A stretch of 6,364 nucleotides of DNA. It comes from Campylobacterales bacterium. GTDB taxonomy: Bacteria; Campylobacterota; Campylobacteria; Campylobacterales; QNZT01. Made by a program: the position numbers and the translations under genes. Shown piece after piece: positions 6,185-6,364 of the stretch. Every line of letters begins with the position of its first letter. Position 1 is the first letter of the stretch. Under the pieces are notes generated by a model, which ran no database searches, had not been told where the DNA came from, and saw only the letters and a list, made by a program, of their open reading frames with translations. The stretch lies in NCBI GenBank assembly GCA_015489185.1, contig WGAE01000089.1, positions 1 to 6,364 on the forward strand. The letters run 5' to 3'.

Positions 6185-6364
6185 CTATTCGGTTGTCAAT
6201 GTAAGTGTATACGGTACATCTCCCTCTTTTGCACATCCGTAGACGACAACACTGATCAAATGACACTCCGATCCGCCGACAGGATAGGTTCCGTTTGTAC
6301 CTGCAATCGGTACGAAACAGTTTCGGATCACCTGTACTTTGAGCGGATTGCCGTTACTATCCAC
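6185..6364 (-). CDS. 3' end of a minus-strand gene of unknown function
   Basis: The minus strand is open from the right edge to a TAG at 6187-6185, giving 59 residues; the start lies outside the window. The peptide begins VDSNGNPLKVQVIRN and ends EGDVPYTLTLTTE. It is rich in Thr, Val and Gly with three cysteines (CFVP, SECH, YGCAKE), beta-strand-like and without helices or lysine runs, as in secreted or periplasmic beta-sandwich domains; two of the cysteines could form a disulphide. I do not recognise the family. Codon use is like that of its neighbours, and a minus-strand terminator lies just beyond the stop, which together support a real gene. Confidence 0.65.
   Translation of the reverse strand: MDSNGNPLKVQVIRNCFVPIAGTNGTYPVGGSECHLISVVVYGCAKEGDVPYTLTLTTE

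Noticed and set aside
1..6364. Search for CRISPR repeats, insertion sequence ends, tRNA, rRNA or phage genes
   Set aside because: No repeated spaced units, terminal inverted repeats, cloverleaf-like sequence or phage-type proteins were seen by eye.

Overview
The window looks like part of a chromosome from a Campylobacterota-type (epsilonproteobacterial) bacterium, perhaps close to Sulfurimonas or Sulfuricurvum. This is an inference from protein style: a lysine-rich multiheme cytochrome, a membrane-anchored TAXI protein and AmmeMemoRadiSam genes. Genes are tightly packed, Shine-Dalgarno sites are clear, and there is no sign of an insertion sequence, tRNA, rRNA or CRISPR array.

Region 1 (1-3195) is a compact plus-strand operon of four genes: the 3' part of the radical SAM gene amrS, the MEMO-family gene amrB, an unnamed gene whose protein looks like an alpha/alpha-toroid (six-hairpin) fold, and a protein-L-isoaspartate O-methyltransferase (pcm). 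Gaps are 1 and 3 bases, and the last junction is an ATGA overlap, so the genes are almost certainly co-transcribed and translationally coupled. The biochemical role of the AmmeMemoRadiSam set is not established. A PCMT-like methyltransferase and a helical-toroid protein beside it suggest a larger modification or repair module. AmrA (AMMECR1) is not seen here.

Region 2 (3196-4767) starts with a 111-base gap holding a hairpin and a candidate promoter, then a membrane-anchored octaheme c-type cytochrome with eight CXXCH motifs. Its last ~40 residues look like translated intergenic DNA, so the 3' end may have lost its original stop codon.

Region 3 (4768-6110) is a TAXI-type solute-binding protein. 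It has an N-terminal anchor, a second transmembrane helix and a basic, helical, probably cytoplasmic tail. No TRAP permease gene is visible.

Region 4 (6111-6364) is a convergent intergenic region with a terminator for the opposite strand, followed by the 3' end of a minus-strand gene that enters from the right edge and is of unknown function.

No proven new system is present. The best leads are the amrS-amrB-toroid-pcm operon, the TAXI protein with a cytoplasmic tail, and the abnormal end of the octaheme cytochrome.
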